From: Patiria pectinifera
Lineage: Eukaryota > Echinodermata > Asteroidea > Valvatida > Asterinidae
DNA length: 64,000 bases
Direction of reading: 5' to 3'
Assembly: GCA_029964075.1 (NCBI GenBank)
Contig: CM057135.1
Location: forward strand, 25,632,863-25,696,862
Shown here: piece by piece, positions 1 to 11,189 of the stretch
How the letters are laid out: each line of letters begins with the position of its first letter
How positions within the stretch are numbered: position 1 is the stretch's first letter
Position numbers and translations under genes: made by a program
The notes under the pieces: model-generated
What the model saw: the letters and a program-made list of their open reading frames with translations, nothing else
The model's database searches: none
What the model was told of the DNA's origin: nothing

Positions 1-1162
1 TAAGCGTGTTCCGGATCTTGGAAATTGCCAATCTTCAGATTCCCATATCTGTGAAGTAAGTATTTTGATTGGGGCATATGTCGGGAACAACGCATCCGCA
101 CAAGTTTTTTTTTTAATTTTTTTGGTGTGGCCTGGGATATTTTTTCCGTACGCATGGGTGTATTTCGAAGTACGTTGAGTTGCAAGTCAGGTTCTCAGAC
201 TTTATTTTCCCTTAAAAAATCCTCCAAACCACATATTAGTAAAAGAAAAATGTTCCAAATAACTAATAAACCTTTTTAAGAGAAAAAAAGAAGTAAAGAA
301 GAGATTAAAAAATAGCATGCAATGGGAATCGAACTCACACCATCGGATTTGTAATCCTATATGTAGTATCCATGACACCACAGCAATGACTCGATCGATG
401 TGGTAATTTTAAACATTATACTATTTGTTGCTTTCCAGAGCTAAGCTGAATTCGCTAGACAATACTGTGACGTCATTCAATAACGTGTCCAACAGCGGGA
501 GCTTCCGATGGGTTGGCTACAAAGCAGGGATGCCCGGGCCGATCCCTGACGGTAATCTTGATTTATTGGATTATTTTGCCGCTTAATATTGGTTCCGTTC
601 TGTTTGTCGTTTTTTTCCCCCTGTAAGTTCTGGCTCCCTTGTATCTGTCACCCGGGTTTATGTTTGCTGTATCTGCACCTGTCTTTGCTCATGTTGTACT
701 ATTAACAGTTTGTGCTTGGCTCCAGCAATAGATGGCTTGTTTGGTGTCTTTCTTGCCTCTTTTTTGTTTGTCGTGACCTGACTTTGCCTTTCCGATTGAC
801 CCATTGTGCCTTCTTTGAAAACAGGACGGGTTGTGTTATTTTCAGTCACGATGAAAGTACAAAGTGTCTGCGCATGCATGCGTGCTACACAGGAAAACAG
901 TCCTCGCTGAGCTCTGTTTGTAGGTTCTACCGTTCGTTTGCTTGCTTTTTTCTTTCTCTCACATGTGACAACTTTTTATTATTTTTGACTTATTTCACCT
1001 TTCGTAGATCTGTCGATGACGGACGTTACCGACGGGGATCACATCAAATTCGGATACGAGGATGATGCCGTGAGCAACCCAGATAATGGGGCGCCCTCTG
1101 GTCGGTCCATTGCCCTGCTAACGCTGGCAGGGTTGCTGGCTAATGTGGTGACGTCATTGTAA
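1..1162 (+). CDS. 3' end of an unidentified gene, GPI-anchor-like C-terminus (partial)
   Basis: Three exons join in one open frame: 1-55 (donor GTAAGT at 56), 439-551 (acceptor CAG at 436-438, donor GTAATC at 552) and 1008-1162 (acceptor TAG at 1005-1007, stop TAA 1160-1162). The intron phases match at both junctions, and this is the main evidence that the gene is real. About 106 C-terminal residues are visible; the 5' part lies outside the window. The protein ends in a small-residue stretch (NGAPSGRS) followed by a hydrophobic tail (IALLTLAGLLANVV) that stops three residues later, the usual layout of a GPI-attachment signal, although a short C-terminal membrane segment is possible. The middle reads FRWVGYKAGMPGPIPDD. 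I do not recognise the family. The gene converges with the protease-inhibitor gene at 7.8 kb. Confidence 0.6.
322..393 (-). other. tRNA-like sequence (SINE head or tRNA pseudogene) in an intron
   Basis: Read on the minus strand it has a GTTCGATTCC B-box, a roughly paired seven-base acceptor stem with one mismatch, and an anticodon-arm-like hairpin with ACA in the loop. The A-box/D-arm is poorly conserved. It sits inside the first visible intron of the plus-strand gene. I read it as a tRNA-derived retroposon head or pseudogene; a functional tRNA is less likely. Confidence 0.35.
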
Positions 1163-1241
1163 CTATTCATGAAAACTGCAAGTTACAATTAACTCTCTCT
1201 GAGTCTCTAGAATGAGGGCAATGAAAGAGAGTATCTGCGCG

Positions 1242-1577
1242 TTAAAGAGGTTGTGGAATGCTGGAAGACATTTCCTTCATTTTTCGGGTATATGTAGCCT
1301 AAGGTGTGATGAAATAAAAACGACTATTGTGTCTGTCATCGGGAGTCCTGTTTATTACGTCACGATTTACTTATGTTTTGTTTGCTGCCCCCAACGACGA
1401 CTTTTACACAAATTGCACGTTCGGGTCGAAACAGGACCTGAAAAACAGCTCTCCGAAAGTACCTTTTGTACTCATTTCATGACAGACACAATAGTCGTTT
1501 TTATTTCATCACACCTTTAGGCTACATATACCCGAAAAATGACGGAAATGTCTTCCAGCATTCCACAATCTCTTTAA
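1242..1577. mobile_element. piggyBac-type foldback MITE (TTAA target sites)
   Basis: Two arms of about 95-100 bp are near-perfect inverted complements around a loop of about 140 bp. The outermost bases are AGAGGTTGTGGAATGCTGG and its complement, each directly bordered by TTAA (1242-1245 and 1574-1577). A TTAA duplication next to terminal inverted repeats is characteristic of piggyBac-type elements. No transposase is encoded. An AATAAA lies in the left arm at 1313-1318, about 150 bp past the stop of the upstream gene. Confidence 0.7.
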
Positions 1578-1944
1578 CATTTCCAGCTGTTCGTTTGAGG
1601 TGAATGGTTGCAGTAAATATTATTTTAAAGATTTGAACTGGAAATATGCAACTTGAAATTTTTAGTCTATATTGTTGAAATGAAAAAGGGTACAAGAATT
1701 AAGCGTATTGTAAACACTTCTGGATGAAGTTTATTTTCGCCATTTTATTAATAATTTTTTAGTGGCCGACTCGATTTAATAACTTTAGTGGTCTGTAATT
1801 ATTTTGTGCTTTCTGACCCTTCTTTTAATCAGATCTAGCCTATAATTATTCGGATTTTATGTGGAAAAGATTTTATTGTGAAACACTTTTTTATGCTGTT
1901 TATTCTGAATTATGTACGAAAAACTAGCGATTTACCGTATTTTG

Positions 1945-2094
1945 TATCTTTTTTGTATCGACATTTTCCCCACCGCCAAAACGCAAACTCTCAGTGGCGT
2001 AAATCTGTGCCAGGGACTGTATCTTTTTTGTATCGACATTTTCCCCACCGCCAAAACGCAAACTCTCAGTGGCGTAAATCTGTGCCAGGGACTG
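1945..2094. repeat. Two-copy tandem duplication, 75-bp unit
   Basis: The unit beginning TATCTTTTTTGTATCGAC is repeated exactly back to back (1945-2019 and 2020-2094). It creates duplicated open frames on both strands that have no other coding support. A G-rich run follows at about 2095-2115. Confidence 0.85.
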
Positions 2095-2454
2095 GGGGAG
2101 GAGGGGGGGGGGATGGGAGATGACTAAAATCACGAAATTACCCGGCCGTGGAAATTCGAAAAGCGGGGGCTTGTTGGACAACACATGACACTAGGGGCTA
2201 AACGCACAACGATCTTTTTTTGTACTTATTCTCCCTTTTTCAGTACTATTTAATACATTTTGGTTGATGAGAAGTTCGAAAAATACCTCAAAATCCTACC
2301 CAATTACGCCCCTGCCAACTTTCAATGTACAGTCGACTCTCGTTAACACAAATTCAGCCGGACTAAGACAAAATGTTTGTCATAATTATAAGAATGTTGT
2401 ACTGAGAGGAGCGTCAGTCACATTCATTGTGCACATAACTGCACTGTAAGGGAC

Positions 2455-2630
2455 CTACAATCCTGGCCAAATCTCGCTGGGCCCCCAACCCCCCGGCCCC
2501 CGTTCAGTGTCTCTTATTGCGCGGTGTGTGCTCCATCAGCTGGAGAGAACAATATTGACCGGGGGAGCGGGGGAGTGGGTGACCGTGGCAGGCTCAGGAA
2601 GTGTCCCAACCATTTTGGCCGGGATTGTAG
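2455..2630. mobile_element. Small foldback MITE, GC-rich core (copy 1)
   Basis: Ends are inverted: CTACAATCCTGGCCAAA at the left and TTTGGCCGGGATTGTAG at the right, around a core with facing runs of C and G. A second, closely similar copy lies at 45943-46127. No coding potential. About 125 bp upstream (from 2330) is CAGTCGACTCTCGTTAACAC, resembling a pogo/Tigger-type terminus. Confidence 0.6.
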
Positions 2631-3474
2631 GCATTTTATTCACGATAACTGGAATTTGTAGTTTGTATCGAGAGTTACTGTACCTGAAAAAATTCAGATA
2701 CTAAACTTCAGGCTTCAGATAAATAAAATAGCTCTTAAAATGTCATTTGAAATATTAAAATCGAATGCTCCTTGTGTACTTTTTCGCAAGAAAACATCGC
2801 GATGAACGTTTATTTGTTTGGTCCTCACTTACTTTTAATTTTCAGCGGTTATATTTCGCGCATGCGCAGAAACTACATGGCACCCACGAACAGACGTGAG
2901 TTTGATTCAAAAACCCTAGTGATTACTCTCCGATTTAAAATTACACGTTTTGAGACTATAAGGAAAAATTAATATGCCGAGAATGTTTCATACTGTGCCC
3001 CTTTTCATCTTTTGTGTGTGTGTAAGTTAGCTCTCGTACGTTGCTAGCGAAAATGCTTTAAATAAAATAAGCGGGCCCGTTAGTCTGGTTCCCTGACCCG
3101 ACAATTCTGACCCCGACGCCAGACGGTTTAGGTCAGGTAGCCACCATGGTTTAAAAAAAATAACATGATGGCTCTATTTCAAAAACTCGGCTTCGTTTCC
3201 GATTTGGCTTTATCATTAAAAGCTTTTAATGTTCCGATCAAATTAAAAAAAAAATGGCTTGTTTCATATACCGTACAGTTTGATATTTCTGTAAAAAAAA
3301 GACTGATGTTGAGCTGGAATCTTCAAAGTTAGAGACCAAAATAGCAGACGAAGCCGAAATGGAGATGAAGCCGAGTTTTGGAATGCCCCCCCCCAGGCAA
3401 CCGTCGTCAGATTCAAAATAGTACATGACGCAGCAAAGCTCGCCCTCTTACGATCCATGGGCATACTTGATGCA

Positions 3475-4035
3475 CAAAGTCATCATTAAGTTTCAAGTTT
3501 TTTGAAACAATCATTTCATGACGAACAAAATGCTCCAGGATTGAAAACCACATGGCCGCAACCTGGCTTTGATCTGCAATAGGAAAACTTTTGAAATTTC
3601 CCAAAATATCACATTTTGATAAATGATGTATTGCCAATTAAAATTTCCTAAAAAACATGATAACTTATCAGAAAATAAATTCAATTTATCTTCAAATAAC
3701 AGAAACAGCGCTTTCAAGGACCAACAACTGCACACCGATAACTTGAATTCATAACTCACATCTAACAACTGCGCAGTTGTTAAAACCTAACTTGCCGTCA
3801 AATTTTTTTTTGTTGTAAAAAAGGGCAACGACGTGACATGACTTATTATGCAGCATATAGGGAGGTTGTTGGTTACCAACCAAAAAGGCGGCGACGATCA
3901 TCGTGTTCAAAGGCCGCTGGCATTCACGCAATAAATGGTCGAGGCTTGCGGTCATAGTGCTGTAGCTATGGACATTCTCGAGGGATTGGAATGTTAATGG
4001 TCAAAATGTAAATCGCCCAAGAGTTCTGACTCCTT
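3475..4035. repeat. Dispersed repeat, copy of 37430-37925
   Basis: This stretch matches 37430-37925 in the same orientation with scattered differences, for example AGGGAGGTTGTTGGTTACCA followed by a shared AAAGGCGGCGA stretch, and ending CGCCCAAGAGTTCTGACTCC. In the 37 kb copy it forms most of an element with inverted ends; here those ends are missing, so this copy looks truncated. Short open frames inside it are not shared between copies. Confidence 0.65.
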
Positions 4036-4289
4036 CTGTTCGTATCTCCATGGGTATACAAATATTGACTGCTTCGAGTGGTGTAGTAAAAGTAGCCTCC
4101 CGAGGTGTTCCATGAAGGTTCTATTTTTTCCCGAGGCGAAGCCAAGGGAAAATACAATGCTCCATGGATCATGCACCGAGGTCAATGTGACTGCTGAAAA
4201 AAATAGCATTGGAGAACCCATCACTGTTGTGATAAGCAGCTAGCGATGTAGTAACAAACTAGAGGTCTATGTCTGTTTGCAACAGAACA

Positions 4290-7186
4290 TAGGGCTTTTC
4301 CGCATGATAATTTTTTTTGATCAATAATATGACCGGAATATGCATGAACATAACATCTGTCAAAGTTAGCCGAAAATCGGCTAAAACGGTCACAGTGGAC
4401 AGGATTTGTTCTCGGCAATACGATGTATGTGCGTGTGTACAAGGTCTTTGCTTGGACAAAGAGTGATAAATAAATTATAAATAAATTACTGGCAAAGAGT
4501 CGAAAACGCACTTTGAAAATCGACAAATATATTTTTAATTTTTTTGATGACGTCATCCTGACGTCACTTCGAACTTTGCATACTAGTATGATTAACTACC
4601 TACCCACCAAGTTTCATGACAATGGACCTTTCCTTATATGAGTTTTGAAAAATCGCATTTTGATGACGTCATGATGACGTCACACATTTTCCAAGTTTTG
4701 TGCGAATAGCTATTACATAACAGACCAAATGCAAAAAAGAATTTTGCATTTTGCATGTTTCGTTCGGGAGATATGGCTAAAAGGTCCAAAAAAATTAATA
4801 TTCATATAAAATCTCAGGATGACGTCATCATGACGTCACCTCATTTTTAATCTATAACACATCCTGGTATAGCCACATACCAAGTTTCAACCCAATCGGA
4901 CTTACATTTCTGTAGATATAAGACTTCACAATAAGTACGTACATTTTCAAAATCAATAAAAAATTAGGTGATGACGTCATCGTGACATCATAGTCTTGGC
5001 ATAATTTTTGTATGAGGGTCTACCTTGGCTGTAACTTTGATAACGATTCCAGATCGCCAAGTTATAAAAATGGTGGCTTGAAAACGTGTACCAAGTCAAT
5101 GGGTTAAAAATCCCACAGCACAAAAACTGCACCTTTAAATACGTGATTTGCCTTCAAACTGAAACATTTTTATGAAATATTACTTGATATTCTGACTCTT
5201 GGGAATATTTTCAATCAAATGACAAACGTAAAAAATACGATTTCTTTTTCCTTCTCATGGTAATTCTCGGCCGAAGTTCAGAACTACTCAGTAAGATATA
5301 TCAGTGTTGTATAGGAAAAGACTTGTGGAGAAAGTGTACAAAGTCTATGAGAAAAATTAATTATTCATGAATCCATAATAAATCACTTAATGATGACGTC
5401 ATCATGATGTCATATAGTCTTGGCATAATTTTTGTATGAGGGTCTTCCTTGGCTGTAACTTTGATGACGATTCCAGATCGCCAAGTTATAAAAATGGTGG
5501 CTTGAAAACGTGTACAAAATCAATAGGTTAAAAATCCCACAGCAGAAAAACTGCACCTTCAAATGCGTGATTTTCCTTTAAACTGAAACATTTTTATAAA
5601 ATATTACTTGCTATTCTAACTCTTGGGAATATTTTCAATCAAATGACAGGCGTAAAAAAATACGATTTCTTTTTCCTTCTCATAGTAATTCTCAGCCGAA
5701 GTTCAGAACTACTCAGTAAGATATATCAGTGTTGTATAGGGAAAGACTTGTGGAGAAAGCTGTGTACAAAGTCTATGAGAAAAATTAATTATTCATAAAT
5801 CCATAATAAATCACTTGATGACGTCACCATGACGTCACTCTTCGGGACACATCTTTGCTATAGGGACTATGCTTATGCCAACTTTCAATGATATCTGACA
5901 AAGATTAATGCCAAAAGTGCTATAATACGTCCCTGTCTATGCGCATGCATGAACATAAAATCTGTCAAAGTTAGCCGAAAATCGGCTAAAACGGTCACTG
6001 TGGACAGGATTTGATCTCAGCAACACGTGCGCTGCAGGCTGACTGACATACGATGTATGTGCCTATGTACAAGGTACGTGCATGTACATGTACATTGTGG
6101 ACGTCCTGTCCTGTGCATGTTTTGAAGCAGAGGTATTGTCAACGTGAAGTTTTAAGCGTGCGCAGGGTATGTTCGAGTTCGCTTATCGCCTCGAAACTTT
6201 GAAATGTTTTAGACCTAATCTTCAATCGACAATTAAAGTAAAAACAAATATAAAAACTGCCATGGTTGATTTTTCAGGAATTTTCAAATGAAAAAGGGTC
6301 TTTTTATTATAACTTCCGGTCTGATGACGTCATTCGCCTAAAACTTCGCACACGTCTTAAGTGGGTCACGGTCATCATATACACCAATATTTAGGCGATT
6401 CCGACAAACTTCGCCACAGACATCTATTCAAAATACATTTTTGCTAATTTTCAACCTGTCGCTAGAGGGCGCTCGAAGATTGCATGACGTCATCGGTAGA
6501 TGATTTGAAGAATACTATCGGCCAAGAGACTAACACCGTTGAAAGCAAGTTCATTTCTATTACCACTTTCAAATAATAAGCCACTTCCGGTTTGGGCCTT
6601 TTTCGACCGGAAGCAAGGGTCACGTGATTGCACGCACACTGAATGAAATGAAGACCTCAACCTACTCTACCACTTGCCGGCAACAGAATGCTGCGGACGC
6701 GTACGGTTGATTTCTTATGCATTTTTAAATATTAAAAGTGTCACAATTTAATTGCCTATAAATAAACACAGGATGACGTCATCATGACGTCATCATTACA
6801 CAATGTTGTTTGAATAAGGGTCTTTGCTTTAACAAAGTTTGGTGTACATGAATTACTGGCAAACAGTCGAAAATGTCCTTTGAAAACCGACAATTTTTTT
6901 TAAAATTTTGTGTACAAAGTCTATGGGAAAAATTAAATATTCAAAAATCTATAATAAATTAGTCGATGACGTCATCATGACGTCACTCTTCGGGGCACAT
7001 CTCTGCTATAAGGACTATGACTATGCTAACTTTGAATGATGTATGACAAAGATTAATGCCAAAAGTGGCACTGAGAAAAAACGTGTACAAAGTCTATGGG
7101 ATTTTGGCGACAAAAAGAAGAAGAAGAAGAAAGAAAAAAAATGAGAACAAAAAGAAAGGCTTTTCCGCTTTTTTGCGGAAAAGCCA
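4290..7186. mobile_element. TGACGTCA-rich 2.9 kb repeat element with GGCTTTTCCGC ends
   Basis: The left end carries GGGCTTTTCCGC and the right end GCGGAAAAGCC, which itself forms a hairpin with a preceding GGCTTTTCCGC around a T6 loop (about 7155-7186). Between them the palindromic module TGACGTCA recurs (near 4549, 4663, 4819, 4973, 5394, 5818, 6324, 6484, 6774 and 6963), commonly as GATGACGTCATCATGACGTC. A block of about 425 bp is tandemly duplicated (about 4970-5395 and 5396-5815). An AAG-rich run precedes the right hairpin. No sizeable coding frame is present. Related tandem units lie at 36235-36860. It looks like a non-autonomous element. Confidence 0.55.
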
Positions 7187-7325
7187 ATAAAGCAAATCAG
7201 TTTACAATCGACGTAGCTTTAATCACTCACTCATGAGAATGGATAATGTGAGTATGAATATTAAAACACAGAAAGTAATAAATTTGTTCGGAAAAAAGTT
7301 TTTTTTTCTAATTACTTTAACCCCC

Positions 7326-7675
7326 ATGCCTCCTATGCAAACACATTCTGTGTAAAGTTGTCCTTTTAGTCAAAATCAGTCAAGTGACTGTTTTTATCAG
7401 TTAAGTGCTCACTGGATACGTAAAGCAGGATTGACTGGCTGTGACTGTTTATGTAACTTGATTCAGCTTTATGCTTTGACTTATAGGTCATTGATAAGAC
7501 AGCTGTGCCTACCAAGTTGCCTGCTTCTGTTGTCTGAATTTGACTAGTCACAGTGCTTGCTTTAAATATGATCTGACTGCAATTGGTGACCGACTAGCCT
7601 GTGTAAAAGGCAAGGCAGGGGAAGTGGATGGAATTTTTGACTGTCTGTGACTCTTCAAACAGTAGGAGGGTTAAA
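7326..7675 (-). repeat. Dispersed repeat, inverted copy of 11190-11530
   Basis: Read on the minus strand this matches the plus strand of 11190-11530, including GTCAATCCTGC and the outer CCTATGCAAAC segment. It is AGTCA/TGACT-rich. The potato-inhibitor gene begins only about 100 bp away (stop at 7781), so the 3' UTR may run into it. Confidence 0.6.
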
Positions 7676-7780
7676 CTAATGCGTAAGAATGGATTTAAAC
7701 TTTGGAAAAGAAAAACATGAAAACGGCTATAAAGTAGCGATGGGTCCGGTGATAGGCTGTAGTTTTTCGTCCACTCAAAA

Positions 7781-8668
7781 TCAGCCAATCGTGGGAGGTG
7801 TGGCGACTCTTCCCTCGGGATCGAGATAGATTCGAACCCGATCAGTTCGGTAATCCTCAGTGACGGCGTGGCCGTACGGGACAATCTGCACCTGGAATCG
7901 GCAACAAAAACACAGGAATGAAGTGACTTTAGAAAATGACAGGGGATTACGGTACGAAATACGCAACAATGATGCTCGTGTCCATGGGCAAGGTACTTTA
8001 TCCTAATTCTCATCCAAGAATGAAATCTCTAGTTCGACAGCTTTTGTCTTCCCCTTTAACAAGCGTACCTGCGTATACTCCCTCGGTGTATAGCATTAAG
8101 CTTTCCGGGAATGAACTTTAATAACAGTATTCAACTTCAAGATCATCGGTCATTATTCGTCAAAAAGAAAAGCAAAAATCGTCTTACCTCCAGAGTTGGT
8201 TCCTCTCTCTCAATGACCGCCTTGGCCTCCTCTCCTGTCTGTCCAAGCAAAGAAGGAAAAAAAACGGCACAAAGTGAGACATTTAGTGTTGTGGATTAGC
8301 TTACGTGACTTCATGTGGAAGAGATGGTAAAGATGGAAGTTTTGTTTTGCTATAAGCCATGTACAGAAAAGAATCATCTACGGTCTGAGCCGGATGCCCG
8401 GCCACGTCACACGTACACTACATCAGCACAATTATTACACTGTTATTGAAGTATGTGCCGTCATAGATACACGAAGAGAACGTAACTATTATGTTATGAA
8501 GAATCGAACGTCTATTATAATAACGTTTACCTGGCCAACGAGTTCTGGCCATGTTTGTTTCCGTGTCGGCTTGCCGATCCCCTCTCCCTGACGACAACCC
8601 TCAGCTACGAGGACTGCCATCAAAACCAGGGTGCAGCAGAACATCAACGTCGATTTCCCTGCCATCAT
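7781..8668 (-). CDS. Potato inhibitor I (eglin/CI-2) family secreted serine protease inhibitor
   Basis: Three minus-strand exons join in phase 0: 8668-8531 (donor GTAAAC), 8238-8188 (donor GTAAGA) and 7891-7781 (stop TGA). Together they encode 99 residues. Residues 1-23 are a hydrophobic signal peptide; two adjacent ATGs (8668, 8665) could start it. The mature part has the family signature: TWPELVGQ (39-46), GEEAKAVIE (48-56), the binding loop PYGHAVTEDYR (68-78), the loop-supporting DRVRIYLD (80-87) and a C-terminal Gly. Family members are canonical inhibitors whose loop plugs the protease active site. By alignment with eglin c and CI-2 the scissile bond is Glu75-Asp76, so P1 is acidic. The length is normal for a secreted member and the gene looks intact. 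The target protease is unknown. Confidence 0.9.
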
Positions 8669-8699
8669 GCCGGGCCCAAGTTGCAACCGAGTATAACAA

Positions 8700-9740
8700 A
8701 ATGATCACGATAATATAGGAGACAGAACACGAGGTGGAAGGCACGCAGAGAGTTTTTGGACAGAATGTACAAGTGAGCGATGCGCACGGTCTTTACGTGC
8801 CTCCACGGATATTGGATGCAGCTTTTACGGTAAGCGAAAGTTTGCGTTGTGGATCATGCCACCCGGTACCACCCCAACTTCAGAATAAATGCATGTAAAC
8901 ACGCAGTCAAACCCTTTTTTTACAACACAATGCTGTGTGTATTTAAACAGTGACGTTAAGTATGCCCAAGGTTCAGACGTTAAGCCCGCCGCACACCTAG
9001 CGTGCTGGAGCATACAAGGTCCAAAATGATAAGAAAATGCAAAAATATTTTGTGCGGACCTAATTCACGGTTCACCTCCAAAATGGGATTTGACACACCC
9101 GGACTACAGCAAAAATTCACCGCACTCGGGGGATATTTTGTGAGCTATTATTATACGTGCTCAGCAAACGGCCTCGAATGACTTTTTTGCTCAGCACGTA
9201 TAGCTCTCGTATGCGTCGGGCTGTAGACAAGTCTAGAGACCGTAAGTCAATTCCAGGGGGAAAAAATAAATAAATAAGCTTCAGACTTAGAACATTATTT
9301 TACATGATGGATGAGCTGTATGTTGGGAGTTTGCCGTGACGTAAAATTCATTCCTTTTGCCGCGGAGTTTGTGCTGCTCTGAAAAGAACCGCAACGTTAG
9401 TTTCGAACAACGTGAGACATTTCTTTGGTTTTCTTTCCGAAGGCGGATGGAGGATGGTCCCTCTGATAAAAACATGCCTCTTTCCTCTAGTTTCTAGATC
9501 ATCTCCACGGCTCGTTTGTCCTTGGTAAACAGAATGAATGTACCAAAAGTTTAGATGTTAAACAAAAGACCGTATGTCATAGAACGAATTATGAGTAACA
9601 AAAAAACTATAACTTTTGAGATTTCAGACTTTGATTGAGGAACTTCAATTGGAAGAATTGCGATTACATCAAATGAGAAATTCTCTCTTGCGAGTATTTG
9701 GAGAAAGGATAGGAACCATCCCCTCCCTTCCTTCTGATCT
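8700..9740. other. Upstream region of the inhibitor gene, nothing recognised
   Basis: About 1 kb beyond the inhibitor start holds only short open frames without splice or family support. No clear TATA box or known element was seen. A promoter for the minus-strand inhibitor gene would be expected near 8670-8900. Confidence 0.4.
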
Positions 9741-9914
9741 AGTATTATACAAATAACGAATGTTTATGAATGCAATGGTAAGAATAATTTCATGAGGTGA
9801 CAGATGAAATGTTCCATTCCACGAGACGAAAATGGAACATTTCATCTGTCACCGAATGAAATTATTTTTGCCACTGCACGCATGTGAAACATTCATTATT
9901 TGTTTTATACAACA
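9741..9914. repeat. Near-perfect 170-bp palindrome
   Basis: Left and right halves are inverted complements around about 9824: GACAGATGAAATGTTCCATT faces AATGGAACATTTCATCTGTC, and the similarity runs outward through AATAATTTCAT/ATGAAATTATT to GTATTATAC/TATAC near the edges. The sequence just outside (TATACAACACCTGAAT) recurs inverted at about 10350-10370, and a second hairpin (AATGGAAGTTC/GAACTTCCATT) lies at 10226-10265, so the region 9741-10370 is probably a compound foldback element. Confidence 0.65.
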
Positions 9915-10866
9915 CCTGAATAAATCCTCATCACCTGATAGTGTGCCGCGTTTTTTCTTCTCAGTCCTGAGTAAAATCGCGACAAAAAGTTCTTCAGTTG
10001 TGAATCAGTCTAAAGCTTCAACAGATGGATCTGTATGTTTTGCCAATTTGTCTAATCGTTTGGCAGAATATTTTAGTTGCTTCTTTGTGTTAGCAGCCGA
10101 CCTACAAGTGTTAATATTTCATCTCAAGATCAGAAGAACAAACAGTGCCAGTCTCGCGTAACGTCCGCATTTTGTGAAATAGATTCGTGTCACAGCGCCA
10201 CCACCGGCAGCACTGAAACCGTGTAATGGAAGTTCCATTCACCGTGCATTAGAACTTCCATTGCGCTGTGCGCCGCGTGCGCGCTGTGCGTTGGACGAAT
10301 AATTCAATGACATGTGATCAACGATCCACCAATCAGATGACGGGGATTAATTCAGGTGTTGTATAAATATATATATTGGGGTTTATTTTCTCCTCTGTCG
10401 TCCTCCCTTTTCTACTTTACCATTTTGCCGCATCCATCTGTCCCCCTTCCTATCACCTCTTCATCCCCTATTCACACTTATGCATTGCCATACTCCATCC
10501 CTTCCTCCCTACCCCCTCCCTTCCTCCTCACCCCCTCTTTTGTTCCTTATTTGGTGCACCATCACACTCCTTTGTTACTTCTTTCACTCCATCTCCTTTG
10601 ATCTTCGCCCACAATGGCATGTCCCCTATTTAATCCCTCGTTTGTGTTTCTCCTTCCAACCCAGCATAAATGTCTGTCACCTACACATGTTTCCTGTACC
10701 ACTGCCATTTGCCTCTGAAGCAGATATTGCTAAGATCGAAACATCAGGCCCTCTTAATGTTTTTAATTTGTATATTGCAGGTCAATCCAGTGAGTATAGC
10801 AGTTTGCAGCATGTTTGATTAATGTTTAATGAACAGAACAATACACAGGCAAGCGCAAAATGAGCA

Positions 10867-11142
10867 TACTCTAAAAAAGCATTAGTCAGATTTGACTAGA
10901 AACCAATTAAATTCGACTTGCCATTCTGGGTACAACTGAAAATCAGTCAATCTGACTAGATTTGTCCAGTCAGTATTATTGACTTTGGAAAAATGTAATT
11001 ACAAATAACTGAAATTGGAGTCCCACCCAACTACTTTTTCTAGTCATAGTATGAAACTGTGCATGCCCAACTAAAATCCTAGTCAATTTTCAATAACTAG
11101 GATAACCTGTCAATATTTTGACTAAGTTGTTTTTAGAGTGTA
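10867..11142. mobile_element. MITE with TACACTCTAAAAAC-type ends
   Basis: The left end TACTCTAAAAAAGC and the right end GTTTTTAGAGTGTA are inverted complements with few mismatches. The inside is rich in AGTCAAATTTGAC-like short palindromes. The termini resemble those of two MITEs at 13548-14109 and 14250-14386, so the three form a family here. Confidence 0.6.
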
Positions 11143-11189
11143 CAATGACTTCTGGTTTGAATGTTATGTATACGTCTTTGACTTTCAAT

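Noticed and set aside
1924..2184. Protein with a duplicated FCIDIFPTAKTQTL-like segment.
   Set aside because: It is the translation of an exact 75-bp tandem duplication; both strands are open and there is no family or splice support.
4290..7186. Helitron, because of the hairpin near the right end.
   Set aside because: The element has inverted ends on both sides and no CTRR terminus or TC start at the borders.
7594..8013. A 139-residue minus-strand frame overlapping the inhibitor's last exon.
   Set aside because: It is in another frame; the spliced inhibitor frame in the same place matches the potato inhibitor I family from end to end.
10356..10633. Pro/Ser-rich frames on the plus strand.
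   Set aside because: A C/T-rich low-complexity tract open in all three frames; no start or splice evidence.
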